Origin: Rhodospirillales bacterium
GTDB taxonomy: Bacteria; Pseudomonadota; Alphaproteobacteria; UBA828
Direction of reading: 5' to 3'
DNA length: 12,744 nucleotides
NCBI GenBank assembly: GCA_026712885.1
Contig: JAPOPO010000201.1
Coordinates: 1 to 12,744, forward strand
Below the pieces are notes generated by a model, which saw nothing but the letters and a program-made list of their open reading frames with translations, ran no database searches and was not told the origin of the DNA. The translations under genes were made by a program, and so were the position numbers. This document shows, piece after piece, positions 1 through 7,080 of this stretch (the stretch's first letter is position 1; every line of letters starts with the position of its first letter).

Positions 1-454
1 ACTTCATCCAGCGCGTGTAGTAGCCCATGAAGGCGGCGGCAGTGTCGTAGAACTGCGGCGCGTCCTTGTTGAAGAAGCGGTCGTAGTTCCACTTGACGAC
101 CTCGGCGTCCACGCTGGTGCCGTCGTGGAACTTCACGTTCTCCCTGATTTGGAAGGTGTAGACCGTGCCGTCCTCGGAGCGCACCCAAGATTCCGCGATT
201 GCGGGCTTGAGCTTCGCGCTCTTCGCCTCCGGGTCGGCCAGGTCGAGCATGACCAGCCCTTCGAACATGTTGTGGATGGCGTTGGTGGTGTACCAGCTAC
301 AGGTGGCGTGCGGATCCAGGATGTTCATCTCGCTGGACATGCCCCACACGAAGGTGCCGCCCTGGCGGGGCTCGTCCGCCCCCGCGGCGGTAGCACCGGC
401 GAGGCCGCCGGCGATGATGGCAATACCAAGGAATTGGGCCAGCCGTCTGCTCAT
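1..454 (-). CDS. ABC transporter substrate-binding protein, family 5 (oligopeptide/dipeptide type), N-terminal part
   Basis: The gene runs off the left edge; 151 codons are visible and the rest lies outside. I translated it by hand on the minus strand from the ATG at 454. An SD-like GGGAGGGA run (about 461-468) sits six bases upstream. The product starts with a signal peptide (MSRR, hydrophobic stretch to about residue 24, likely cleavage after Ala26). The mature start is typical of SBP_bac_5 proteins: GGTFVWG (residues 32-38), LDPHAT (46-51), FEGLV (64-68), then ESWVRSEDGTVYTF (88-101) and FHDGTSVDAEVVKWNYDR (109-126). These proteins bind peptides, nickel, opines or sugars in the periplasm and deliver them to a Dpp/Opp-type permease. 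The ligand cannot be told from this part. The permease and ATPase genes would be expected further left; that is inference. Family assignment is firm, substrate unknown. Confidence 0.9.
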   Translation of the reverse strand, partial: MSRRLAQFLGIAIIAGGLAGATAAGADEPRQGGTFVWGMSSEMNILDPHATCSWYTTNAIHNMFEGLVMLDLADPEAKSAKLKPAIAESWVRSEDGTVYTFQIRENVKFHDGTSVDAEVVKWNYDRFFNKDAPQFYDTAAAFMGYYTRWMK

Positions 455-566
455 GAATCGTCCCTCCCTCTCGCTCGCCTCTTGACCGCGGCGCGGCGCC
501 TTCTTGGCGCTCATATTGGGTAGGGATCCGGGCGAGCACGGCATCCCGGCCTTTTGCCGAACGGTA

Positions 567-581
567 GCGCCGAAACGGCGC
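567..581. repeat. Short GC-rich hairpin (GCGCCG-AAA-CGGCGC)
   Basis: A perfect 6-bp inverted repeat, 567-572 against 576-581, closes on AAA, or reads as a 5-bp stem with a GAAAC loop. It lies between the alpha/beta hydrolase and the solute-binding protein gene, eight bases from the larger palindrome at 589-618. No T-run follows on either strand, so a classic intrinsic terminator is not supported. The tandem hairpins might still slow or end the transcript leaving the hydrolase gene. Confidence 0.5.
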
Positions 582-588
582 CCGGGCT

Positions 589-618
589 AGAGCGTTTCCG
601 TTCCACGGGAAACGCTCT
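589..618. repeat. 11-bp perfect palindromic element, possible dispersed intergenic repeat
   Basis: Left arm AGAGCGTTTCC (589-599) pairs perfectly with GGAAACGCTCT (608-618) around an eight-base loop. It starts six bases beyond the stop codon of the minus-strand hydrolase gene. Short palindromes reading AGAGCGTTTCC...GGAAACGCTCT are familiar from intergenic DNA of many alphaproteobacteria, so this may be one copy of a REP-like family. Only one copy is in the window, so the dispersed nature is recalled, not shown. It lacks a T-run and so is not a textbook terminator. Confidence 0.6.
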
Positions 619-624
619 CGCGCT

Positions 625-1593
625 TCATCGCTCACGGCATGATCGTACGAAGTGCGCCGCGGCACCCACGTACCAGGGCATCCGGCTTCCCGTTCCGTGA
701 AACCCGACATGACCGCCGCCACGCGCAACGACGACGCAAAGCGGCGCGCGCTCGGCGACCGAGGGCGGTGGTACCCAAGGATCGTCGTCGGCGTGAATGA
801 CGAGCGCAGGAATACCGAGGCTGCCCATATTGTTCATCGGTGAGCACGAGGCGTAGTAGTCCGCCGCGTCGCGGAACCCGGCCTCCTTCGCGGTCAGCGC
901 ATCGTCGAATTCGTGAATATGCCTCGCAGTTTGAACCGCCGTACGCACGGCCGCCGGCCCATCGCGCCAGAGCGGCGCTGTTTCTCGCTTGAGACGCCCG
1001 AGCAGCCAACGTTCGTAGAAGCGGTTGCGGGGACGGGCGACCCGCTCCGCCGTTGCTGTGAGATCGAGGGGCGCGGATACCGCGACCACGGCCTTCACGA
1101 AGTTGGATTGGCGGGGCTCCTGGGCCAAGCGGAGGGCAAGCGCACCGCCGAGCGAGAATCCCAAGATAACCACGCCGTGGCGCCGGATACCGGGGTCGAG
1201 GTCGCCCACGGCAAGGCAGGCATCGGCAAGGTCCTGCACCCGGTCCATGTGGTAGTGACCCCTGGCGAGCGAGCGGCCCGGCGGCGAGCCCCGGAGGTTG
1301 AGGCGCACCACCGCCGCGCCCTCCCCCACCCAGGCATCTGCCGCTTGCAGCACGTGCCGGCTCGCCTCGCAGCCCGTCAATCCGGGCACTAGGATCACGG
1401 CCGGGAGCGGCGCCCGCCCGGGATGGTAGCGGGCCGCGAGGCGGTCTCCGCTTCCGTCACTGAGAGGAATCTCGATGCGCTGGCCGGAGTCCGCCGGAAC
1501 GCCCGCCAGCCGCCCGGGCAGGTCGTTTCGTACAGTCTGAAGGTCGGCCGTGACCCAGGGCCACCGGCGACGGAATTCTGCTGACGGCGTCAT
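625..1593 (-). CDS. YheT-type alpha/beta-fold hydrolase
   Basis: A 322-residue serine hydrolase, close to the usual 320-350 residues of the YheT/EMB8 family (COG0429). Visible motifs: the oxyanion-hole segment VPGLTGCEAS (69-78), typical of this subfamily; NLRGS (99-103); the nucleophile elbow GFSLGG (145-150) with Ser147; the acid in HADDDPWVP (267-275); and the catalytic histidine His295 in GGGHVGF. The triad is therefore intact. There is no signal peptide, so it should be cytoplasmic. Family members are esterases or lipases of poorly known substrate; the natural substrate here is unknown. The start is ATG 1593. Only a weak AGG-type SD (in TTAGGCGACGG) lies directly before it, while a better AGGGAG sits about 20 bases upstream inside a hairpin loop (see 1605-1627). 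The gene is divergent from ExoIII with 170 bases between the two starts. Confidence 0.88.
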   Translation of the reverse strand: MTPSAEFRRRWPWVTADLQTVRNDLPGRLAGVPADSGQRIEIPLSDGSGDRLAARYHPGRAPLPAVILVPGLTGCEASRHVLQAADAWVGEGAAVVRLNLRGSPPGRSLARGHYHMDRVQDLADACLAVGDLDPGIRRHGVVILGFSLGGALALRLAQEPRQSNFVKAVVAVSAPLDLTATAERVARPRNRFYERWLLGRLKRETAPLWRDGPAAVRTAVQTARHIHEFDDALTAKEAGFRDAADYYASCSPMNNMGSLGIPALVIHADDDPWVPPPSVAERAPLCVVVARGGGHVGFHGTGSRMPWYVGAAAHFVRSCRER

Positions 1594-1604
1594 CCGTCGC
1601 CTAA

Positions 1605-1627
1605 CCGGCGGCGCTCCCTGCCGCCGG
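1605..1627. repeat. 8-bp perfect hairpin in the hydrolase leader with SD-like loop
   Basis: CCGGCGGC (1605-1612) and GCCGCCGG (1620-1627) pair perfectly around a seven-base loop. In the minus-strand transcript the loop reads AGGGAGC, a Shine-Dalgarno-like sequence about 20 bases before the ATG of the hydrolase. It may be a translational or protein-binding control element, or chance in GC-rich DNA. The structure is seen; the role is inference. Confidence 0.4.
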
Positions 1628-1763
1628 CGGCCACGCGGGCCCGTCAGTGCGCCTCGCCATGCGCTCTCCCTCCCGATTGCCCGAACCGTTGCCTCACGGC
1701 GCCTGCCGGCTCACCCTACCGCGCAGTGGATATCGACTTGTAGGGCGGGCCGGGGAGAAGCCA

Positions 1764-2549
1764 ATGCGCGTTGTGAGTTGGAACGTCAACGGAATCAGAG
1801 CCTGCGTAAAGAAGGGATTCGCAGATTTTCTGGAACGCGCGCAGGCCGATATCGTCGGCGTGCAGGAGGTCCGCGCGCTCTACGAGGAGATCCCCGACGA
1901 AGCCCGCGCGCCCGCGGGCTGGCACACGGCGTTCGTGGCAGCCGAGCGCCGAGGCTACAGCGGCGTCGGCATCTATTCGAGGCTCGCGCCCGAGCGGGTG
2001 GAAACTGCGCTTGGCGAAGCCCAGTTCGACATCGAGGGCCGCTACATCGCCGCCCACTTCCGCACCGAGCGGGGGCGCTTCGCGGTGGTCAACGCCTATT
2101 TCCCCAAGGGGGACGGCAAGAACCGGGACAACAGCCGGGTGCCCTACAAGCTCGACTTCTACCGCGCGGTCTTCGAGCGGATTCAGCGCATGCGCCGCCG
2201 CTGCCCGACACTCGTGATCGGCGACTACAACACCGCGCACCGGGAGATCGACCTCGCCCGGCCCAAGGCCAACGTCAAGAACAGCGGCTTCCTGCCCGTG
2301 GAGCGGGCCGAGATCGACCGCTGGCTGGAGGCCGGCTGGGTGGACGCCTTCCGCGCGCTCCATCCCGACGAGCCTGACCGCTACAGCTGGTGGACGCAGC
2401 GGGGCGGGGCGCGCGAGCGCAACGTCGGCTGGCGAATCGACTACGTGCTCGCCTCGCCGGCGGCGATGAAGCGGGTGGAGGGCGCCTTTATCTGGCCCGA
2501 GCGGAAGGGCTCCGACCACTGCCCGGTGGGCATCGATATCGACCTCTAG
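1764..2549 (+). CDS. xthA: Exodeoxyribonuclease III (AP endonuclease)
   Basis: A 261-residue enzyme of the ExoIII branch of the endonuclease/exonuclease/phosphatase fold. It cuts DNA 5' to abasic sites and removes 3' blocking groups in base excision repair, using Mg2+. Catalytic residues of the family are all visible: Asn7 (SWNVNGIRA), Glu35 (VGVQEVRA), Tyr112 (NAYFPKG), Asp154 and Asn156 (IGDYNTAH), Asp226 (WRIDYVL), and Asp251/His252 (GSDHCP near the C-terminus). Length is normal. The frame is open 39 codons further upstream, but ATG 1764 is chosen because the fold begins exactly at MRVVSWNVNG and a strong GGGGAG ribosome site (1752-1757) lies six bases before it. It is divergent from the alpha/beta hydrolase and convergent with the thioesterase (32 bases between the stops), so it is probably transcribed alone. 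Confidence 0.95.
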   Translation: MRVVSWNVNGIRACVKKGFADFLERAQADIVGVQEVRALYEEIPDEARAPAGWHTAFVAAERRGYSGVGIYSRLAPERVETALGEAQFDIEGRYIAAHFRTERGRFAVVNAYFPKGDGKNRDNSRVPYKLDFYRAVFERIQRMRRRCPTLVIGDYNTAHREIDLARPKANVKNSGFLPVERAEIDRWLEAGWVDAFRALHPDEPDRYSWWTQRGGARERNVGWRIDYVLASPAAMKRVEGAFIWPERKGSDHCPVGIDIDL

Positions 2550-2581
2550 CAGGCCAGCAGCACAGGCACTGCCGATAAGGG

Positions 2582-3028
2582 CTAGTCAGGCGCGGTTCCT
2601 TCGCCACCTTCGAACGCCTGCAACTTCTCCAACAGCTCGGTCGGGAGCGGCGCCGGGCGGTGCGTGGTCTGATCGGTGTTGACCCACACCACCTCGCCTG
2701 AGGCGAGGCGTTCGTCCCGCCCCTTGGGATGAATCTCCAGGCCAAATGTCAGGCTGGTGCGGCCGATGCGCGCCGAGCGCACGCCGACCTCGATCTCGTC
2801 GTCGAAGCGGATCGGCGCGTAATACTCCACCAAAGTCTTGACCGTGTGATAGTCCTCGCCCCTGCGCTCCACCTGTCCTTGGTAGTCGTAGGGCAGCGCG
2901 CGGAAAAACTCGGTGATCGCGGTATCGAAATAGGTCAGGTAGTGGGCGTTGAATACGAGCATCTGCCCATCAACCTCCGCATACCTCACTCGAAACCGGA
3001 AGAAGAACGAGAACTCCGATCGTGCCAT
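2582..3028 (-). CDS. Acyl-CoA thioesterase, 4-hydroxybenzoyl-CoA thioesterase/YbgC-like hotdog family
   Basis: A single hotdog domain of 148 residues, the usual size. The family signature is clear near the N-terminus: RYAEVD (15-20) with the presumed catalytic Asp20, then FNAHYLTYFD (26-35), which forms the central helix. A later YYAPIRFDDEIEV segment (about 69-81) also fits. Such enzymes hydrolyse acyl-CoA or aroyl-CoA thioesters in the cytoplasm; chain length or ring specificity cannot be read from sequence. The gene has none of the tol-pal neighbours that go with YbgC, so it is more likely a catabolic or housekeeping thioesterase. The start at 3028 follows an AGGGG site (minus strand, 3040-3036) at seven bases. 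It is divergent from the SDR gene at 3240, with 211 bases between the starts. Confidence 0.88.
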   Translation of the reverse strand: MARSEFSFFFRFRVRYAEVDGQMLVFNAHYLTYFDTAITEFFRALPYDYQGQVERRGEDYHTVKTLVEYYAPIRFDDEIEVGVRSARIGRTSLTFGLEIHPKGRDERLASGEVVWVNTDQTTHRPAPLPTELLEKLQAFEGGEGTAPD

Positions 3029-3141
3029 TCAGGTACCCCTCTTCGATCACCGCACCTTCACGTTACCGGCAGGCAGACCACTCCGCCGGACCCCCATCCG
3101 CGCTGCGAGCCGAGGTCGGTCTGGACTGGCCCGTGCGGAGC

Positions 3142-3177
3142 GGTCATCCTCGCGGCCCCGCAAGGCCCGAGGACACC
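3142..3177. repeat. Imperfect nested inverted repeat in divergent promoter region
   Basis: GGT (3142-3144) and TCCTCG (3147-3152) pair with CGAGGA (3168-3173) and ACC (3175-3177), leaving small internal gaps. An alternative inner hairpin, 3148-3165, is an 18-base palindrome with one mismatch. It lies midway between the divergent thioesterase and SDR starts, where an operator or leader structure could sit. I see no match to a known RNA family; GC-rich DNA makes such repeats common. Confidence 0.3.
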
Positions 3178-3239
3178 GGGTACGGGAGACTACGCCAACA
3201 CTGCCCCTCTCACATAGACCGGAAGCGTTGTAGACCGCC

Positions 3240-4007
3240 ATGTCCGCCCTCTTCGATCTCACCGGCAAGACCGCCGTCGTCACCGGCTCCACCAAGGGGA
3301 TCGGCAAGGCCATCGCACGGGCGCTCGCCCAGCATGGCGCACGCGTGGTCGTCTCCAGCCGTGACGCAGGCCGGGTCGCGGCGACCGAGCGGGAATTGAC
3401 TGACGAGGGGCTCGCAGTCTTCGGCCTCGCCTGCAACGTTGGGCGCAAGCCCGAGCTGGAGCGCCTGATCGAAGAGAGCCGCCGGGCACTCGGACACATC
3501 AACATCGTCGTCGCCAATGCCGCCATCAACCCGCACTACGGCTCTTTCGCGGACATCCCGGACGAGGCCTTCGCCAAGATCATGGCGACCAACGTGCAGT
3601 CCAACCTCTGGCTCGCGCAGTTGGTCGCCGACGAGATGCGGCAGCGAAGGGACGGCGCGATCCTCTACGTCTCCTCGATCGGGGGCACCATCGGCTCCGA
3701 CGTGATCGGCGCCTACTGCATCTCCAAGGCGGCGGACCTTCAGCTCGTGCGCAACCTCGCGGTCGAGCTGGGCCCGCACAACATCCGGGTCAACGCCATC
3801 ACGCCAGGCCTGGTGCGCACGGATTTCGCGCGCGCTTTGTGGGAGGACGAGGAGCGCGCTGCGAACCGGATCGCCCAAACGCCGCTGAGAAGGCTCGGCG
3901 AGCCCGAAGACATCGCGGGCATCGCGGTCTACCTGGCCTCGGACGCCGGCCGCTGGACCACCGGCCAGAGCTTCGTCGTGGACGGCGGCACGTCGATCGC
4001 AGGCTAG
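3240..4007 (+). CDS. SDR-family oxidoreductase
   Basis: A 255-residue classical short-chain dehydrogenase/reductase. It shows the NAD(P)-binding TGSTKGIG (15-22), NAAI (93-96), active-site Asn118, Ser146, and Tyr159-x-x-x-Lys163 in YCISK, plus ITPGLVRT (187-194). The C-terminal VVDGG (246-250) is usual. Arg41 in the SSRD turn hints at NADP(H), but that is a weak guide. Overall it resembles DHRS4-like and glucose-1-dehydrogenase-like SDRs; the substrate is unknown. An in-frame TAG directly upstream (3231-3233) means ATG 3240 is the earliest possible start. Its only SD candidate, GGAAG at 3221-3225, is 14 bases away, so initiation may be weak or leaderless. The stop overlaps that of the convergent methyltransferase-family gene in a shared CTAG (4004-4007). 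Confidence 0.9.
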   Translation: MSALFDLTGKTAVVTGSTKGIGKAIARALAQHGARVVVSSRDAGRVAATERELTDEGLAVFGLACNVGRKPELERLIEESRRALGHINIVVANAAINPHYGSFADIPDEAFAKIMATNVQSNLWLAQLVADEMRQRRDGAILYVSSIGGTIGSDVIGAYCISKAADLQLVRNLAVELGPHNIRVNAITPGLVRTDFARALWEDEERAANRIAQTPLRRLGEPEDIAGIAVYLASDAGRWTTGQSFVVDGGTSIAG

Positions 4008-4930
4008 GGAGCGGCCCCGATCTCGCGGCCTTCCGCCGCGAGCCGCTGGCCGAGCGCGGCGATATGGCCGGGCCCGATCTCGCAGCAGCCGCCGACGATG
4101 GCGGCTCCCGAGGCGACCCAGCCCATCGCGTGGCCCGCATAGGCTGCCGGGCCCAGGTCCTTACGCACCTCCAGCACGTCGACGGTGCCGCCCGGTTGCA
4201 GGGCGCTGATGGAGACGAATCCGTTGGCGTAACCGCCGAATGGAACTCCGATACCGGCCAGCAGCGGCATGGCGGCGGCAACCGCCTCGGGGCTGGAACA
4301 GTTGATCAGCACCGCCTCGGCGCCGGCAGCCACGGCGGCCTGTGCGCCTTCGGCAACCCCCTCGCCCGAGCGCAGCACCCTGCCGTCGGCATCGTTCACC
4401 GAGAGCGCCGTCCAGACGGGCTTGCCGCTCTCGTGGGCCGCCACGGTCGCCGAGCGCGCCTCTGCTGCGGACAGCATGGTCTCGCACAGGAACAGATCGA
4501 CGCGATCCGCCTGCACGGCGACGATCCTGCGGTAGTGCGCGAGGCACTCGTCTTCGGGCGGGGTCAGGTCCGGCCTGTAGCTGCCGACCAGCGGCGGCAG
4601 ACAGCCGGCGATTCTGACCGCCTGCCCGCTCCTCTCACGTGCGGCCTCCGCTGCCCCAAGCGCCGCATCGTGCAAGGTCCCGAACTTGTCGGCGATGCCG
4701 GCGCGGTCGAGTCTTGGCGGCGTCGCCGTGTAAGTGTTCACCGTGATAATCCGCGCGCCGGCCTCGATGAAGTCGAGATGCACGGCCTCGACGAGGTGCG
4801 GCTCGTCCATCATCACCTGGACCGACCAGAGCGGCGCCGCCGGCCGTGTGCTCCGCCTGTAGAGCTCCTGCCCGATACCGCCATCGAGGAGGACGATCGT
4901 CTTGCGCCGCGCCGCCGAATGTTCCGCCAT
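4004..4930 (-). CDS. Homocysteine S-methyltransferase family protein
   Basis: A 308-residue TIM-barrel protein of the S-methyl-transfer family (MmuM, BHMT, MetH N-domain). The start motif DGGIG (16-20), TVNTYTAT (63-70), the CETM segment at 149-152, and the three zinc cysteines are present: Cys211 in INCSSPEAV, and Cys282/Cys283 in GGCCEIGP. It should therefore bind Zn2+ and activate a thiol, moving a methyl group from a donor such as S-methylmethionine, betaine or another methylated compound to homocysteine. The donor cannot be decided; the length fits MmuM-type enzymes better than the roughly 400-residue BHMT. The frame stays open to 5521, but the start is ATG 4930: homology begins there and GGAG (4941-4938, minus strand) lies seven bases upstream. 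It ends in a four-base overlap with the SDR on the other strand and is divergent from the epimerase. Confidence 0.9.
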   Translation of the reverse strand: MAEHSAARRKTIVLLDGGIGQELYRRSTRPAAPLWSVQVMMDEPHLVEAVHLDFIEAGARIITVNTYTATPPRLDRAGIADKFGTLHDAALGAAEAARERSGQAVRIAGCLPPLVGSYRPDLTPPEDECLAHYRRIVAVQADRVDLFLCETMLSAAEARSATVAAHESGKPVWTALSVNDADGRVLRSGEGVAEGAQAAVAAGAEAVLINCSSPEAVAAAMPLLAGIGVPFGGYANGFVSISALQPGGTVDVLEVRKDLGPAAYAGHAMGWVASGAAIVGGCCEIGPGHIAALGQRLAAEGREIGAAP

Positions 4931-5095
4931 GATTTCGCTCCGCTCGCGGGCCGAATGCCCAGGCCGCGCGATGATAGCCACGGGCAACCGGAGGAAACAG
5001 ACCCGCACGACCGGGCCACCGTTGGCCGGGGCCCTCATCGCGTGCCAGACTCCGCGCCTCGACACCCGTTCACTCCACATCGCCAGATGAGAGCC

Positions 5096-6070
5096 ATGGA
5101 TTCGCTGAACAGCCGCTTCACCGTGTGCAGAGAGGATTTCGACCGGCCGGTGCTCGTGACCGGCTCCAGCGGATGTATCGGGAGCTGGGCGCTCGCGATC
5201 CTCGTGCGCGCAGGCGTGCCCGCCGTCTCCTACGACCTCGATTCGAGCCGCCGCCGGCCGGGCCTGCTGATGTCGGAGGAAGAGCTCGCGCGCGTGACCT
5301 GGGTGGAGGGGGACATCGCCGATGCCGAGGCCATTGACCGGGTGGTCTCGGAGAACGGGATCGGCGCGATCCTCCACCTCGCGGCCCTGCAGGTGCCCTT
5401 CTGCAAGGCGGACCCCGTCGCGGGCGCCCGTGTCAACGTCGTCGGCACGGTGGCGGTGTTCGAGGCAGCGCGCCGCCACGGCCTGCGCCGCCTCGCCTAC
5501 GCGAGCTCCATCGCCGCCCACGGCGCGCCTGAGGAGAGCCCCTACGCGCTCACCCTCTACGGTGCCTACAAGGCCTGCGACGAAGCGATCGCCCGCACCT
5601 ATTGGCAGGATTGGGCGGTGCCGAGCATCGGGCTCCGCCCCGGCATCGTCTACGGCGTCGGCCGCGACCAGGGCATGACGTCGAAGACCACGGTCGCGAT
5701 CCTGGCGGCGGCGGCCGGGCGCGACTACGAGGTGCCCTTCACCGGCGCCATCTCATATCTCTACGCAGGCGAGGTCGCGGCGGCGTTCCTCCAGACCATT
5801 GCGCGGGACGGCGATGGCGCACCCGCCTTCGACTGCAACGGCACCGTTGCCCCGATCGAGGATGGGCTGGAGGCCATCCGCCGCCTCGCACCCGGCGCCC
5901 AAGTACGGGCGAGCGGCGATCCCCTGCCCTTCCCCATGGACGACCAGGATGCGCTGCTGCGCGCGCATATCGGAGACTACGGCGCGATCTCCCTTGAAGA
6001 GGGCACGGCCGAGACGTTCCACGCGTTCCAGGTGTTGCTTCAGGACGGGCGCGTGTCCGCCGATTTCTGA
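5096..6070 (+). CDS. NAD-dependent epimerase/dehydratase family protein (extended SDR)
   Basis: A 324-residue extended SDR. The Rossmann motif TGSSGCIG (22-29) is followed by the acidic Asp47 (SYDLDSS), favouring NAD(H). The chain continues with GDIAD (72-76), HLAALQVP (94-101), Ser137/Ser138 in YASSIAAHG, and Tyr155-x-x-x-Lys159 in YGAYK. RPGIVYGVGRDQG (181-193) and the late SYLYAGEVAAAF (220-231) match nucleotide-sugar epimerases and related enzymes. Sugar-nucleotide synthesis genes are absent nearby, so a role in sugar-acid or other small-molecule metabolism is equally possible. The start is ATG 5096, with GAGAG just upstream; an in-frame ATG at 5087 would add three residues. The frame is open far upstream, but only as the antisense of the methyltransferase-family gene. 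A short GGGG/CCCC hairpin (6077-6089) follows the stop, without a T-run. Confidence 0.87.
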   Translation: MDSLNSRFTVCREDFDRPVLVTGSSGCIGSWALAILVRAGVPAVSYDLDSSRRRPGLLMSEEELARVTWVEGDIADAEAIDRVVSENGIGAILHLAALQVPFCKADPVAGARVNVVGTVAVFEAARRHGLRRLAYASSIAAHGAPEESPYALTLYGAYKACDEAIARTYWQDWAVPSIGLRPGIVYGVGRDQGMTSKTTVAILAAAAGRDYEVPFTGAISYLYAGEVAAAFLQTIARDGDGAPAFDCNGTVAPIEDGLEAIRRLAPGAQVRASGDPLPFPMDDQDALLRAHIGDYGAISLEEGTAETFHAFQVLLQDGRVSADF

Positions 6071-6128
6071 CCCCACGGGGCGACACCCCCGCGGCGCGGT
6101 CGACCCTGGGCGGGCGGCGAAATCCGGG

Positions 6129-6992
6129 TTACTCGGCGGAATCCTGCAGGGCTTGCCGCGCGTCCGCGATAGCGGTGCGGAAGCTGTCCAGGGGCAGCGC
6201 GCCCCGGATCAATTGGTCGCCGATGACGAAGGCCGGCGTCCCCCGCACCCCCAGGGTGTTGGCCAGAATTGCGTTCTGCTCGATCAGCTCGTGGAGCGCA
6301 GGCTCCTCCATGTCGCGCACGAGCCGCACGTCATCGAGCCCGACGGAGCGGGCGACTTCCAGGATATGGTCGAGGTCGAAGGCTCCGTCGGCCCCCAACA
6401 ACGCCCAGTGAAACGGCTCGTAGAGTCCTTGCGCCCGTGACGCCAGCGCCGCCTGTGCCGCCAGGGTCGATTCCGGCCCGAGGATCGGAAACTCCTTGAA
6501 GACCAGACGCAGGTCGTCGTTCTCCGCGAGCAGGGTTTCGAGCGTCGGCTTGACCCGCCGGCAATAGCCGCAACGGTAGTCGAAGAACTCGACCAGGGTG
6601 ATCTCACCGTTGGGATTGCCCGCAACCGGCGCCTCCGGATCGGAGAATATCTTGTCGCGAAGGCGCGTGATGGCCTGCCGCGCCTGCGCCTCCTGCTCCG
6701 CCTCCTGCTTGGCCCTGAGCGACTGCTGCACCTCGATTAGCAGTTCCGGGTGCTCCAAGAGGTAATCGCGAACGATCTGCCGGATCGCGTCCACCGGCAG
6801 GTCGTGGGCAGCGACAGGCGAGTCGGCCGAACTCTCTGCGGCGGCGATGCCGGGATCGCACGATCCGTCTTCCACGCTTTCGGCATCGCAGACGACTTGC
6901 GCTGACGCCGGCCCTGCAGCGGTCATCGCAAGTGCCAGCATGAAGCCCGCAGCGGCGAGCGCCCGGGCGAGTGATCCATAGGTGATCGGCAT
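6129..6992 (-). CDS. Exported DsbA/ScsC-like thiol:disulfide oxidoreductase
   Basis: A 287-residue periplasmic thioredoxin-fold protein. A signal peptide covers residues 1-31, with likely cleavage at ASA|Q. A charged helical stretch (about 69-110: DAIRQIVRDYLLEHPELL, then a Glu/Gln/Ala-rich segment) resembles the N-terminal domain of ScsC-like proteins, which drives oligomerisation in known members. The DsbA-like domain follows: VEFFDYRCGYC with active-site Cys141-x-x-Cys144, FKEFPILG (165-172), and the cis-proline loop GVRGTPAF (248-255) with Pro253. This is COG1651 architecture, whose members act as disulfide oxidases or isomerases. Unusually, two more cysteines, Cys35 and Cys45, lie just after the signal peptide. 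The start at ATG 6992 is set by the signal peptide; the nearest SD-like GAGGG is about 19 bases away. It is divergent from the GST gene, with no DsbB/DsbD-type partner here. Confidence 0.9.
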   Translation of the reverse strand: MPITYGSLARALAAAGFMLALAMTAAGPASAQVVCDAESVEDGSCDPGIAAAESSADSPVAAHDLPVDAIRQIVRDYLLEHPELLIEVQQSLRAKQEAEQEAQARQAITRLRDKIFSDPEAPVAGNPNGEITLVEFFDYRCGYCRRVKPTLETLLAENDDLRLVFKEFPILGPESTLAAQAALASRAQGLYEPFHWALLGADGAFDLDHILEVARSVGLDDVRLVRDMEEPALHELIEQNAILANTLGVRGTPAFVIGDQLIRGALPLDSFRTAIADARQALQDSAE

Positions 6993-7080
6993 GATGGCAA
7001 CGGAGGATAAACCCTCTGCGCTCCCCTTACCAGCGCGGGGGCAGCTTGAGCCCGAGGAGCGTCTGCGCCGCGCGCATCCG

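Noticed and set aside
125..523. Plus-strand small frames at the left edge
   Set aside because: They lie opposite the solute-binding protein N-terminus, which reads through to the edge with signal peptide and family motifs.
1647..1763. N-terminal extension of exodeoxyribonuclease III
   Set aside because: The extra 39 residues are Arg/Pro/Leu-rich with no homology, and a strong ribosome site directly precedes ATG 1764.
1716..2519. A 267-codon minus-strand frame opposite exodeoxyribonuclease III
   Set aside because: Antisense shadow of a gene whose catalytic residues are all intact on the plus strand.
4004..5521. A 505-codon minus-strand frame extending the methyltransferase upstream
   Set aside because: The part above 4930 is antisense to the epimerase and has low-complexity, non-family sequence; the enzyme family and ribosome site both begin at 4930.
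3839..6070. A 743-codon open plus-strand frame through the methyltransferase gene into the epimerase
   Set aside because: The first 419 codons are the antisense of the methyltransferase-family gene, held open by GC-rich codon bias; recognisable protein begins only at the epimerase start near 5096.
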